Shown piece after piece: positions 39,693-47,461 of a stretch of DNA of 64,000 nucleotides; within the stretch, counting starts at the first letter, position 1; every line of letters begins with the position of its first letter. The position numbers were made by a program, and so were the translations under genes. The stretch comes from a virus. The DNA lies in IMG/VR virus record IMGVR_UViG_3300018080_000122, positions 1-64,000 of that record. The stretch is one strand, 5' to 3'. The notes under the pieces are model-generated. The model was not told the origin of the DNA. It saw only the letters and a list, made by a program, of their open reading frames with translations, and ran no database searches.

Positions 39693-40187
39693 ATGAAGAT
39701 CCGGCATGGTTTTGTATCAAATTCCAGTAGTTCAAGTTTCGTGTGCGAAGTTTGCGGTCATTCAGAAGTGAGCTACGCAGACCCTGAAGACATGGTCTAC
39801 TGTGAAGATAAGGCCCACCTGTTCTGTAAAGAGCATTTGGTTGGAGTGGATTTAAACGACTGGATAGAAGAGCAGCGAAAAGAACTTCAGCGACTGAAAG
39901 AGAAGGTTGCCGAAGCGGTTGAAAATGATCTATACCATTTGGTGCAGTCTCTTACCAGGGAGATCAACCACATAAAAAATAAGATGGCAAGGGGGCGCCC
40001 AGAAAGTGAAAATGGCGACGGCCACGTCCCGTCGTCCCAGTGCCCACTATGCCAAATGACGGAATTCCATGACCGCATTCTACTCAACTATCTCATGAAG
40101 AAGCACAACACGGACAAGAAGACCATCACTGCAGCAATTCGAGGGCAATACAAAACTTACAAGGATGTTCAAGATTCTTTATCCTGA
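39693..40187 (+). CDS. FVSNSSSSSF family protein 6, zinc-finger type
   Basis: Starts MKIRHGFVSNSSSSSFVCEVCG, then YCEDKAHLFCKEHLVG, a coiled helix and QCPLCQMTEFHDR. Paralogue of members 5 and 7. AAGGAGGTAAAA lies directly before the ATG, the best ribosome site of the block. Confidence 0.8.
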   Translation: MKIRHGFVSNSSSSSFVCEVCGHSEVSYADPEDMVYCEDKAHLFCKEHLVGVDLNDWIEEQRKELQRLKEKVAEAVENDLYHLVQSLTREINHIKNKMARGRPESENGDGHVPSSQCPLCQMTEFHDRILLNYLMKKHNTDKKTITAAIRGQYKTYKDVQDSLS

Positions 40188-40202
40188 GCCAAGGAGATTT
40201 TT

Positions 40203-40787
40203 ATGAAAGTACGCTATGGTTTCGTTTCAAATTCCAGCAGTTCATCCTTTACATGTGATGTGTGCGGCCACAATGCTTCTGGGTGGGACATGGATTGTGC
40301 TGAAGCGCAGATATTCCTATGTGAAAATGGCCACTCTATTTGCTACGAGCACGGGCTCATATCAGACAGGTTCAAAAAATACATGGTCGACCTGAAAGCC
40401 GGTATTGAAAAGGCCATAAAAGATGATGATTTCGAAAGCCTGGATAAGTACCGCTCTGACTGTGTCTACATTGAGAACCTTGCAGGGGCCACCGAGACGT
40501 TAGAAGAAATTCAGGATTTCCTGGAAGATCCAACAATGGCCAATATTCCTAAAATTGGGGATTATCGTGATGAGATGCTTTATGCCGCCCCCGCAGATGT
40601 ATGCCCTATATGCGCCATAAAGAACATCGACATCCATACTATGGCCAGATACCTCCTCCTGAAAACCGGGCAGACGGCGCGAGAAGTAGCTTCAGAGATG
40701 TGCGACGCCTTCGTATCTCACAAGAAAATGCACGAGAAGCTGCGTGAAGTGGATTTACCAAAACACACCGTGGAAGTAGTTAAGTAG
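40203..40787 (+). CDS. FVSNSSSSSF family protein 7, zinc-finger type
   Basis: Starts MKVRYGFVSNSSSSSFTCDVCG, then FLCENGHSICYEHGLI, a central helical region, VCPICAIKNIDIHTMARYLL and a C-terminal helix. At 194 residues it is the longest of the three zinc-finger paralogues. Confidence 0.8.
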   Translation: MKVRYGFVSNSSSSSFTCDVCGHNASGWDMDCAEAQIFLCENGHSICYEHGLISDRFKKYMVDLKAGIEKAIKDDDFESLDKYRSDCVYIENLAGATETLEEIQDFLEDPTMANIPKIGDYRDEMLYAAPADVCPICAIKNIDIHTMARYLLLKTGQTAREVASEMCDAFVSHKKMHEKLREVDLPKHTVEVVK

Positions 40788-40801
40788 GAAGGAGACTAGC
40801 C

Positions 40802-41185
40802 GTGAACATTATTCTGGAGGGCATCAACAGAGAGTTCACCATCTGGTGGACATATCTCGATGACCGCCCAAAAGATAAGTTGGATCTCATAACTGCCATG
40901 CATGCCGTTGGCCAGATATATAGAGAGGGCGCGCGGAAGATAATGTGCACCCTATTTGACAATACTAGAGAAGTGGCATGGACCGGGTTCGCTCAATGTT
41001 CCTCTTCAGACCATTTCTCCAAACCGGCTGGGCGTAAAATAAGCCTCACCAGAGCCCTGGCCAATTCCGACATCGACAAGCCCATAAGAACCAAGATCTG
41101 GAAAGAGGTCGCGAAGACGTCCCCGAAGACACTCAGATGCAGCGTAGGCCACATACAGACGAGAGGATCCAAAAGTGAAGATTAG
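40802..41185 (+). CDS. hypothetical protein within the FVSNSSSSSF block
   Basis: GTG start with AAGGAGACTAGCC upstream. The 127-residue protein starts MNIILEGINREFTIWWTYLD and lacks the shared N-terminus. It overlaps member 8 by 11 bases. Function unknown. Confidence 0.6.
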   Translation: MNIILEGINREFTIWWTYLDDRPKDKLDLITAMHAVGQIYREGARKIMCTLFDNTREVAWTGFAQCSSSDHFSKPAGRKISLTRALANSDIDKPIRTKIWKEVAKTSPKTLRCSVGHIQTRGSKSED

Positions 41186-41570
41186 ATCAGGTTTTGTCAG
41201 CAACAGCAGCACCAGCTCTTTCATTCTGATTGTGACGGAAGACGCTCATCAAGGGGTCCTAAAGCACATACCAGAAGAGTACCATCCAATGTTAAACTAT
41301 GGATTTAGGGAGACCAAAGTCTTTGGGCGGCCCGCTAGGGTATTCACGATCCTTTCAGATCACGGTGGCAGTTACTCCAGCATGTGCTTGGAATATTGCC
41401 GCGAGGACATCAGTTTCCCTTGCCCTCCACCCAAGATTCAGCCTGAAGGCATGGACCTACCAAGACGGGCGCAAGAACCTGAGTGTGAGTACGAGCTGAA
41501 GAATGCCTACGAAGAAATCCTCAAAATAGTCGCCCCAGACGGGTTTTTTTCCAAGAGTATTGGCGATTAA
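41175..41570 (+). CDS. FVSNSSSSSF family protein 8
   Basis: GTG start; MKIRSGFVSNSSTSSFILIV. One Ser of the run is Thr. The 131-residue protein resembles member 2 after the signature. It is the last member before the promoter and the radical SAM gene. Confidence 0.8.
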   Translation: MKIRSGFVSNSSTSSFILIVTEDAHQGVLKHIPEEYHPMLNYGFRETKVFGRPARVFTILSDHGGSYSSMCLEYCREDISFPCPPPKIQPEGMDLPRRAQEPECEYELKNAYEEILKIVAPDGFFSKSIGD

Positions 41571-41573
41571 TCC

Positions 41574-41601
41574 TTGCGCTAACCAAATCTCTTGCTACGA
41601 T
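41574..41601 (+). promoter_or_regulatory. promoter TTGCGC-16-TACGAT
   Basis: TTGCGC at 41574-41579 and TACGAT at 41596-41601, 16-nt spacer; the intervening TAACCAAA equals the promoter at 23263. It gives the radical SAM gene its own transcription start. Confidence 0.75.
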
Positions 41602-41634
41602 ATTACCAGAGCAAAACAGAAAAGGAGGCAATTA

Positions 41635-42705
41635 ATGAATCGTCAGGTGATTACTGTAGAGGGATTTGGTGACGTCACCATTGCAGATTCCGAATACGCC
41701 AAGGTGATTAGGTCCGAAAACTACAACATGGGGTTCAACAAAATCACTGGATATATGGCCAGGTGGGGGAAAACTCACGATGACGATCCAGACTACGGCC
41801 CCGGACCAGAGTTGCTTGACATAGAGATTAGCGTCAATGACTGCCCCAACAATTGCCGTTTTTGTTACAAGGGCAACACGAGTGAGCCCGGCAGGCACAT
41901 GTCGCTGGAGACCTTCAAGCGCGTCATGCAAGGTATGCCCAAGACGGTGACGCAGATCGCCTTTGGCATAACAGGATTGAAGGCTAACCCAGACTTTATT
42001 CCTATCCTGAAGCATTGTAGGGATCTGGGCATCGTTCCCAATTTCACCCTGTCAGGCGTAGGTCTCGACGAAGACTTTGCGCACCAGGTAGTGCCCCTTG
42101 TTGGCGCGGTCGCTGTCAGTGCCTACGAATCCGACAAGAACGTGTGTTACAACGCGGTGGAGATGCTTAGCCGCCATATCGACCAGACGAACATCCACTT
42201 GCTCATATGTAAGGAGACCGTGCCTTTCGTGGAGGAAGTTCTGGAAGACATTTGCCACGACCAAAGGCTTGCGAAACTTAGAGCAGTGGTATTCCTCTGT
42301 CTGAAACCGAAGGGGCGGGCTGCTGGCAGGTTCCACCAACCGTCGCAGGCAGACTACGATAAGGTCATCAACTACTGCTTGGAGAGGGATATCAGGTTTG
42401 GTTTCGATTCGTGCGGTGCGCCCAAATTTGAAGAATCCGTGATTGCCTCCAAAGCGTTGAAGGCACATCAGAAGCAGCAGCTCATCCAGTGTTCGGAGCG
42501 GTGCGAATCGTTCGGCATGTTTAGTGCCTACATCAACGTTGATGGTAAGTACTATCCGTGCTCATTCTGCGAAGACGAACCGGGGTGGGAAGACGGCTTA
42601 GAATTTGACAATTTCCTGACCGACGTGTGGCTGTCCGACAAAGTAAAGGCGTGGCGCGATAAGGCTTTGTCAGCCAAACGCGAATGCGTGATGTTCGATC
42701 TGTGA
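41635..42705 (+). CDS. radical SAM enzyme with SPASM-like C-terminus
   Basis: A 356-residue protein. The cluster-binding motif CPNNCRFCYKGN (Cx3Cx2C) lies near residue 70 after DIEISVND. The barrel region follows (QIAFGITGLKANPDF, NFTLSGVGLDED). Near the C-terminus, CSERCESFGMFSAYINVDGK and YYPCSFCEDEPGW contain several Cys as in SPASM/twitch extensions that hold auxiliary Fe-S clusters. Such enzymes often modify peptides. It directly follows eight proteins with a conserved Ser-rich N-terminus, which makes them candidate substrates. AAAAGGAGG precedes the ATG. Confidence 0.85.
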   Translation: MNRQVITVEGFGDVTIADSEYAKVIRSENYNMGFNKITGYMARWGKTHDDDPDYGPGPELLDIEISVNDCPNNCRFCYKGNTSEPGRHMSLETFKRVMQGMPKTVTQIAFGITGLKANPDFIPILKHCRDLGIVPNFTLSGVGLDEDFAHQVVPLVGAVAVSAYESDKNVCYNAVEMLSRHIDQTNIHLLICKETVPFVEEVLEDICHDQRLAKLRAVVFLCLKPKGRAAGRFHQPSQADYDKVINYCLERDIRFGFDSCGAPKFEESVIASKALKAHQKQQLIQCSERCESFGMFSAYINVDGKYYPCSFCEDEPGWEDGLEFDNFLTDVWLSDKVKAWRDKALSAKRECVMFDL

Positions 42706-42723
42706 CCAAGGAGACGACGGGCA

Positions 42724-42939
42724 ATGCTGACGCTAGGAGAAAAGTTATTCATTGCTGACCAGGTGATCGTGTTCACCAAAAAGATGTTTGAGGTAGAAGG
42801 GCCTCTGGCCCAGCACTGGAATGAGTTGGACAGAGACGGTGAGCACGAAAAGTGCGACAGACTAACTGCAGAGGCGCGCAATTTCTGTCACCACCTGCGT
42901 GCACACGTACGCCAGGCCATCGAGAGGGGGCGTCTGTAG
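42724..42939 (+). CDS. small helical hypothetical protein
   Basis: A 71-residue product, MLTLGEKLFIADQVIVFTKK and onward, helical with Cys and His in the second half (KCDRLTAEARNFCHHLRAH). It lies 18 bases after the radical SAM gene, so probably in the same transcript. Function unknown. Confidence 0.6.
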   Translation: MLTLGEKLFIADQVIVFTKKMFEVEGPLAQHWNELDRDGEHEKCDRLTAEARNFCHHLRAHVRQAIERGRL

Positions 42940-42941
42940 CC

Positions 42942-43166
42942 GTGTGGTATCTTACTAAGGTGTGGTTGTCCTGGCTGTGGCCGCCCAACGCTATCAATTT
43001 CATAAAATTCGTAATGGAAGATGATGGGGGCGCTGGCTCAGGACCGGCGTTAGCCCGAGGCGCATTGGCCCTTTTCGGCTGCCCACTGGCGTTGCTGGCC
43101 ATGCTGATTAGCGCTAGTATAGTAATTGGCGTGGCAGCTGTAATAGTCACAACGATAGTAAAGTAA
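42942..43166 (+). CDS. small membrane protein
   Basis: GTG 42942 gives a 74-residue product: VWYLTKVWLSWLWPP, an acidic Gly-rich part and a hydrophobic C-terminal stretch (LALLAMLISASIVIGVAAVI). One transmembrane helix is clear. It starts two bases after the previous stop. Confidence 0.6.
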   Translation: MWYLTKVWLSWLWPPNAINFIKFVMEDDGGAGSGPALARGALALFGCPLALLAMLISASIVIGVAAVIVTTIVK

Positions 43167-43177
43167 AGGAGGGAACA

Positions 43178-43564
43178 ATGTGGACGCGTTTGATAAAGCT
43201 GGAATGTGATTTGTGTGGCAAAACCGTTACAGTAGAAAACCACAATCCCACTTCCGTGCCGCTTCCAAGCGACTGGAGGAAGTGGAGCGATATATCGACG
43301 CGCAAACTACTATGCAGCAAACGGTGCAAAGATCTCCATACGGAGATGACTGAAACCATAGCCGCAAAAACTGGAGAGTTAGAAGTGCGTGTAAAAGCCC
43401 GGTTCAAACAACTGGCAACGGGCCAAATTAGAATGCCAGAATGTCATGGATGCGGCGACGAAGTCCCCACTCCTCTGTTGGGGTCGGACGAGCAGGAGTA
43501 CTGCAAGGAATGCTGGAGCGAGAAGTATGACGACAACGGGCTCCCTAAAACATCCAAAACTTGA
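43178..43564 (+). CDS. zinc-finger hypothetical protein
   Basis: The 128-residue protein has LECDLCGKTV, LLCSKRCKDLH, MPECHGCGDEV and YCKECWSEKY, four Cys pairs for two zinc sites, with a helix between. AAAGGAGGGAAC precedes the ATG. Function unknown. Confidence 0.65.
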   Translation: MWTRLIKLECDLCGKTVTVENHNPTSVPLPSDWRKWSDISTRKLLCSKRCKDLHTEMTETIAAKTGELEVRVKARFKQLATGQIRMPECHGCGDEVPTPLLGSDEQEYCKECWSEKYDDNGLPKTSKT

Positions 43565-43639
43565 AGAGGCACATCAACTAGTCATACCAGCAGTAACAGC
43601 ATAGCACCAATCCATTACAGAAAATACCTAGAAAACACG

Positions 43640-43667
43640 TGCCCAAAACGCGCTCTCTTGCTATAAT
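43640..43667 (+). promoter_or_regulatory. promoter with TATAAT, weak -35
   Basis: TATAAT at 43662-43667. At 16 nt upstream lies TGCCCA (43640-43645), a weak relative of TTGCGC. The leader holds a 6-codon frame (MMCQDD) overlapping the helicase GTG. The interval 43565-43639 shows nothing else. Confidence 0.55.
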
Positions 43668-43704
43668 ACTAAGGAGCACGGGACACAAGAGACAAGGACA
43701 TGAT

Positions 43705-46551
43705 GTGCCAGGACGACTAGACTCGATGGTTTGGATACCTCGCAACGATCTTCCAGACTATTCTATAGACGCCTCCGACCTGAAACTAAAATACCAATCT
43801 GGTTATGGTGCTTCAGAACGAGTAGAAACTCTGAAGCTATACGTGCCAGAAAAACTGGTGGTGGGCATTCCGAGAGCTTACTTCTACCGTGCTGCTGGTA
43901 GCGCGGCAGGAAGTGTAAAAGACTGTAGAACGCGGGGGCGACACGTCAAGTTCCCTTTCAAGAGCACCCTCCGACCTAACCAAGTTGAAATCACGGACAC
44001 CTTTTATAAGCACCTTATAGACTCCCCTCATAATGGCGGTATCTTATGTGCACCCTGTGGCGCTGGCAAAACGGTCATGGCGTTGCATACCATTGCCAGG
44101 CTTGAGCGCTCTACCTTAGTCATTGTCCACACGTCAAGACTGCTTAATCAATGGATTGAGCGCATAGAAGAGCACATGGGAATCACAGCAGGGGTCATTA
44201 GAGAAGACGCTTTCGAGACGGACGCAGACATTGTAGTGGCAATGTTGCAAACTTTGCTGTCCAGGGGATACACAGCGAAAGACTTGAGCATGTTCGGCAC
44301 TTGTGCCGTGGACGAAACCCATCGCGTTGCAGCGCCCACGTGGTCTAGCGTTATCAAATCCCTTCCTATGAAATACCGTTTGGGTCTCACAGCGACTCCA
44401 AGACGATCAGACAAACTCGACAACGCTTTTTTCTTTCATATAGGGAAAGTGCTGGCCAAATCTGAAAAGAGAGAAATGAAGCCTCGCATTTATTTTGTCA
44501 ATACTAACGTGGGATTCAGGGTGCCCATGCTGGGAAACGGCAAAGTGAACAGAGCCCGCGCATTGAATATCCTGGCCAAGAATAAAGAGCGAAACCGTAA
44601 GATATCCAAAGAAATAGTCAAAGCTATAAAGTCGGACCGAGTGATTCTGGTATTATCTGACCGCATGGAGCTGCTGTATCATCAACGTAGACTATTAAAG
44701 GAACGGGATATCCCAGACGACAAGATAGGTTGGGTAGTAGGAGCCCACTGGGCAGGCGTTGATCCTGATGACCCATCAGAAGACCTTGAACAAGAAAGAA
44801 CCGCTAGCGGGCCTCCCAAGGCCGTCCTGCGGGCTGTCAAGAAGATAGTTCAAGAGCACGCGCCTCACGAGGAAGTCACGGTGGAAGGAAAGTGGATATT
44901 CGTCAGTGGCGCCAATACGCTTCCAATAGATGATTTGCTTGCGATACCAGGGCTCACAAAAGGTAAATACAAAGGGAACACAATAGGACTGGCAACTAAA
45001 ATAGTTGGTGGGCAGCCCAAAACAGTGAAGATCCCAGAAGCGCAGATGAAGGAAAACCAAAAGAGACAAATACTTTTGGCCACATTTGGGCTTGCCTGTG
45101 TAGATATAAATACTAATATTGTCGACCCATTGACTGGGCATAGCAATCTTCTAAGAGACCTAATAGGCACCAAACCAGAAATCGTGAGTGCCAGTAACTG
45201 CACAGGAAAATTAGTAACGGCGTCTTGTGTCGCTTATTCTGGAATAAAGGAGTGTGTAAAAGTCACTATTGCAGACAACTCGTTAGTGTTGTCAAACGAT
45301 CATTTAGTCTTCACACACAGAGGGAAAGTGCCAGCGGGGGATCTTACCACACAAGACTACATACTGCGGCCACGTATTGTAAAATGCCCCACAAGAAGCA
45401 TAGATGTAGACAAAGACGACATGTGGCTGGCGGGCATGCTATTGGGTGACGGGGCTATATCACAAATACACAAAAGGATAGCGCAGGTTATAAATGCCGA
45501 TGAAGAGGTTTTGGAACATGTTTCCAGTATTTTAAATAACAGAGGAATGCTAATCAAAAAAGTAAAGTGCAGGGACTACCACTACTGGATACGTTCTAAA
45601 AAAGGTAAGGCTGGGCGCGGAGCGAAGACATGGCTACGCAGATTTGTTGAACGTTGGGGCCTTTCAAACACAGCAAGATTTAAACATATACCTATAGAAT
45701 GGATGATGTCAAGCACCCACCTTATTAAATCTTTGCTTGGCGGGTTGTTTGCGTCGGACGGACATGTAGACAATAGGGGAACACCCGGATTCTCAAGTTC
45801 CAGCCGCAGAATGGCAGAACAAGTTCGTTTCTTGCTGTGGAGGTTGGGACTGCAATCCACTATACGTAAATCTGAAAGCACGTGGTCGATTGGGGTACCA
45901 GCCAGTAGTGCTTTGCGTCTAGACATTGATTGGCGCATAACAAGAAAAGCCAATAGACTTGACGAGCACAACCGTATGCATAACAAGTTATCTTTGGGCA
46001 CTTGGAATAAAATACCTGTACATCTGGTTTTGCGCATTAAAGAGATAGCTAAGACCAAGGGCGTCAAAATAGAAGAAATGATTAGGTTATGCAGGAAATA
46101 CGGCTACGCTGCGACTAACCTACGCCATAATCAACTAGAGGTAACTTACGAAGTAGCGTCTCTGCTAATGGAAATTCTCGGAGTAGAGGATGCTCCAGAA
46201 TTACAAAATATTAAAAATTTCCATTTTATGCCTGTGCTGAATATTGAAACGGTTGGGCCTAGACCAGTAGGAGATATGACAGTACCAGGACTGCACCGTT
46301 GGGTGACGAACGGTATGTTAATACATAACAGCGAAGGGCTCGATATCCCCGCCGTTGACGTTTTAGTATTAGCAACACCACGGTCGGACGTGGAGCAGGC
46401 TGTCGGTCGTGCTCTTAGAACACTTCCGGGTAAGAAGCAGCCGATAATAGTTGATTTTGTAGACGCTGCCTCGTATTTCCAAGCGCTAAAGGGTAAGAGG
46501 CGAAGGCAGTATCGCAAGCTGGGCTACGAAGTAGTAGAAACGAGGTCATAA
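43705..46551 (+). CDS. SF2 DNA helicase (UvsW/XPB-like), intein-containing
   Basis: GTG 43705 is chosen because AAGGA lies about nine bases upstream; ATG 43726 is an alternative. Motifs: LRPNQVEI (Q-like), GGILCAPCGAGKTVMAL (Walker A), CAVDETHRV (DExH), LGLTATPRRSD (III) and VEQAVGRALRTL (VI). An intein of 411 residues interrupts TFGLA / SEGLDIP, leaving a mature protein of about 537 residues. Such helicases handle replication-fork and recombination intermediates in phages. Confidence 0.88.
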   Translation: MPGRLDSMVWIPRNDLPDYSIDASDLKLKYQSGYGASERVETLKLYVPEKLVVGIPRAYFYRAAGSAAGSVKDCRTRGRHVKFPFKSTLRPNQVEITDTFYKHLIDSPHNGGILCAPCGAGKTVMALHTIARLERSTLVIVHTSRLLNQWIERIEEHMGITAGVIREDAFETDADIVVAMLQTLLSRGYTAKDLSMFGTCAVDETHRVAAPTWSSVIKSLPMKYRLGLTATPRRSDKLDNAFFFHIGKVLAKSEKREMKPRIYFVNTNVGFRVPMLGNGKVNRARALNILAKNKERNRKISKEIVKAIKSDRVILVLSDRMELLYHQRRLLKERDIPDDKIGWVVGAHWAGVDPDDPSEDLEQERTASGPPKAVLRAVKKIVQEHAPHEEVTVEGKWIFVSGANTLPIDDLLAIPGLTKGKYKGNTIGLATKIVGGQPKTVKIPEAQMKENQKRQILLATFGLACVDINTNIVDPLTGHSNLLRDLIGTKPEIVSASNCTGKLVTASCVAYSGIKECVKVTIADNSLVLSNDHLVFTHRGKVPAGDLTTQDYILRPRIVKCPTRSIDVDKDDMWLAGMLLGDGAISQIHKRIAQVINADEEVLEHVSSILNNRGMLIKKVKCRDYHYWIRSKKGKAGRGAKTWLRRFVERWGLSNTARFKHIPIEWMMSSTHLIKSLLGGLFASDGHVDNRGTPGFSSSSRRMAEQVRFLLWRLGLQSTIRKSESTWSIGVPASSALRLDIDWRITRKANRLDEHNRMHNKLSLGTWNKIPVHLVLRIKEIAKTKGVKIEEMIRLCRKYGYAATNLRHNQLEVTYEVASLLMEILGVEDAPELQNIKNFHFMPVLNIETVGPRPVGDMTVPGLHRWVTNGMLIHNSEGLDIPAVDVLVLATPRSDVEQAVGRALRTLPGKKQPIIVDFVDAASYFQALKGKRRRQYRKLGYEVVETRS
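45097..46329 (+). other. LAGLIDADG intein in the SF2 helicase
   Basis: Starts with Cys (CVDINTNIVDP) after TFGLA and ends MLIHN before Ser +1 (SEGLDIPAVD). Endonuclease blocks MWLAGMLLGDGAIS and SLLGGLFASDGHVD are typical dodecapeptides. Splicing blocks B (LVLSNDHLVFTH) and F/G (GDMTVPGLHRWVTNGMLIHN) are present. It sits in a conserved helicase motif, the usual place for inteins. Confidence 0.9.
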
Positions 46552-47123
46552 TGGGCAGCAGAGAAGTCTACAATAAGAACAGGAAGAAGCGCTATCATGA
46601 TGATCCTGAATACGCGGACTTGGTTAAGCAGCGTGTGCAGGAATACCGTGACAGGGTGCGCACTTCTAAGAAACGTAAACGCACACTAGAAACACAGGCG
46701 TTTGTGGCTCGTTGGCGTAAAGAAGGCATATCAGACGAGGAAATCGCCAAACGGCTGACGTATCTGGGGTCAAAGCCTCTTTCGCCAATAACTGTTGAAT
46801 TTGGGGGCAGAACTGTTAGACTGATTCCCATTTCCATACTAGGCGCGGAAATAGGTTTTGCTCCGTCCACTATCAGGAAATGGGAGCGTATGGAAGTGGT
46901 CCCAGAAGCCGCGCATCGAGATTCTAGCAACAGACGTTGGTATTCTCAAATTTATCTGTCCATATTGAAGGCCGCAGTTGGCGCGTGCATAAAGAAAGGC
47001 TGGAGCCTGAAGGGGCTCAAGCAGGAGGTTGATAAACGATGGCGAAAGGAAGTGGCTCCACACGGAAGCGAGGCAGACCTTCTAAGAAAGCAAAAAAGAA
47101 GCAAGAGGCTCCGGTTACGGTAG
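46551..47123 (+). CDS. MerR-like helix-turn-helix protein
   Basis: The 190-residue protein has a basic N-terminus (VYNKNRKKRYHDDPEYADL) and a MerR-type unit ISILGAEIGFAPSTIRKWER, then MEVVPEAAHRDSSNRRWYS. A basic helical C-terminus follows. Probably a transcription or DNA-structure protein. It overlaps the next gene by 85 bases. Confidence 0.7.
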   Translation: MGSREVYNKNRKKRYHDDPEYADLVKQRVQEYRDRVRTSKKRKRTLETQAFVARWRKEGISDEEIAKRLTYLGSKPLSPITVEFGGRTVRLIPISILGAEIGFAPSTIRKWERMEVVPEAAHRDSSNRRWYSQIYLSILKAAVGACIKKGWSLKGLKQEVDKRWRKEVAPHGSEADLLRKQKRSKRLRLR

Positions 47124-47461
47124 AAGGAGAAATACACACTAAGAAAAAGATGGGAATAGCAGAATCAAACAAGTCCGAACGCGGCGTGTTTGATTGCCCA
47201 GAGACCATTCATGGGATCGCGCCGGACACTGAAGTAGTTGGGCATGTGCATTACAAGCAGAAGGTGTCCAAGAATATTGGTGGGGTATGGGCCACGATAG
47301 AGTTTGGACTTAGTTGCCCTTGTGCCACCACCCACTTCAATAGAGCGCAGGAGTGGGTTCGTAAAGCGGTGGACATTACCATTGACGAAGAATATGAGGG
47401 AATGTGCCGTGAAGAATGCGAAGAGGAAGAAGCCGAAGGCAACGACAAAGAGTGGCGCTAA
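47039..47461 (+). CDS. hypothetical protein with AT-hook-like start
   Basis: The 140-residue protein begins MAKGSGSTRKRGRPSKKAKK, with the AT-hook core RGRP, then a strand-rich domain with C, FGLSCPCATTHFN and an acidic tail (CREECEEEEAEG). It precedes and overlaps recA by 53 bases. Possibly a recombination accessory protein; function not known. Confidence 0.6.
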   Translation: MAKGSGSTRKRGRPSKKAKKKQEAPVTVEGEIHTKKKMGIAESNKSERGVFDCPETIHGIAPDTEVVGHVHYKQKVSKNIGGVWATIEFGLSCPCATTHFNRAQEWVRKAVDITIDEEYEGMCREECEEEEAEGNDKEWR

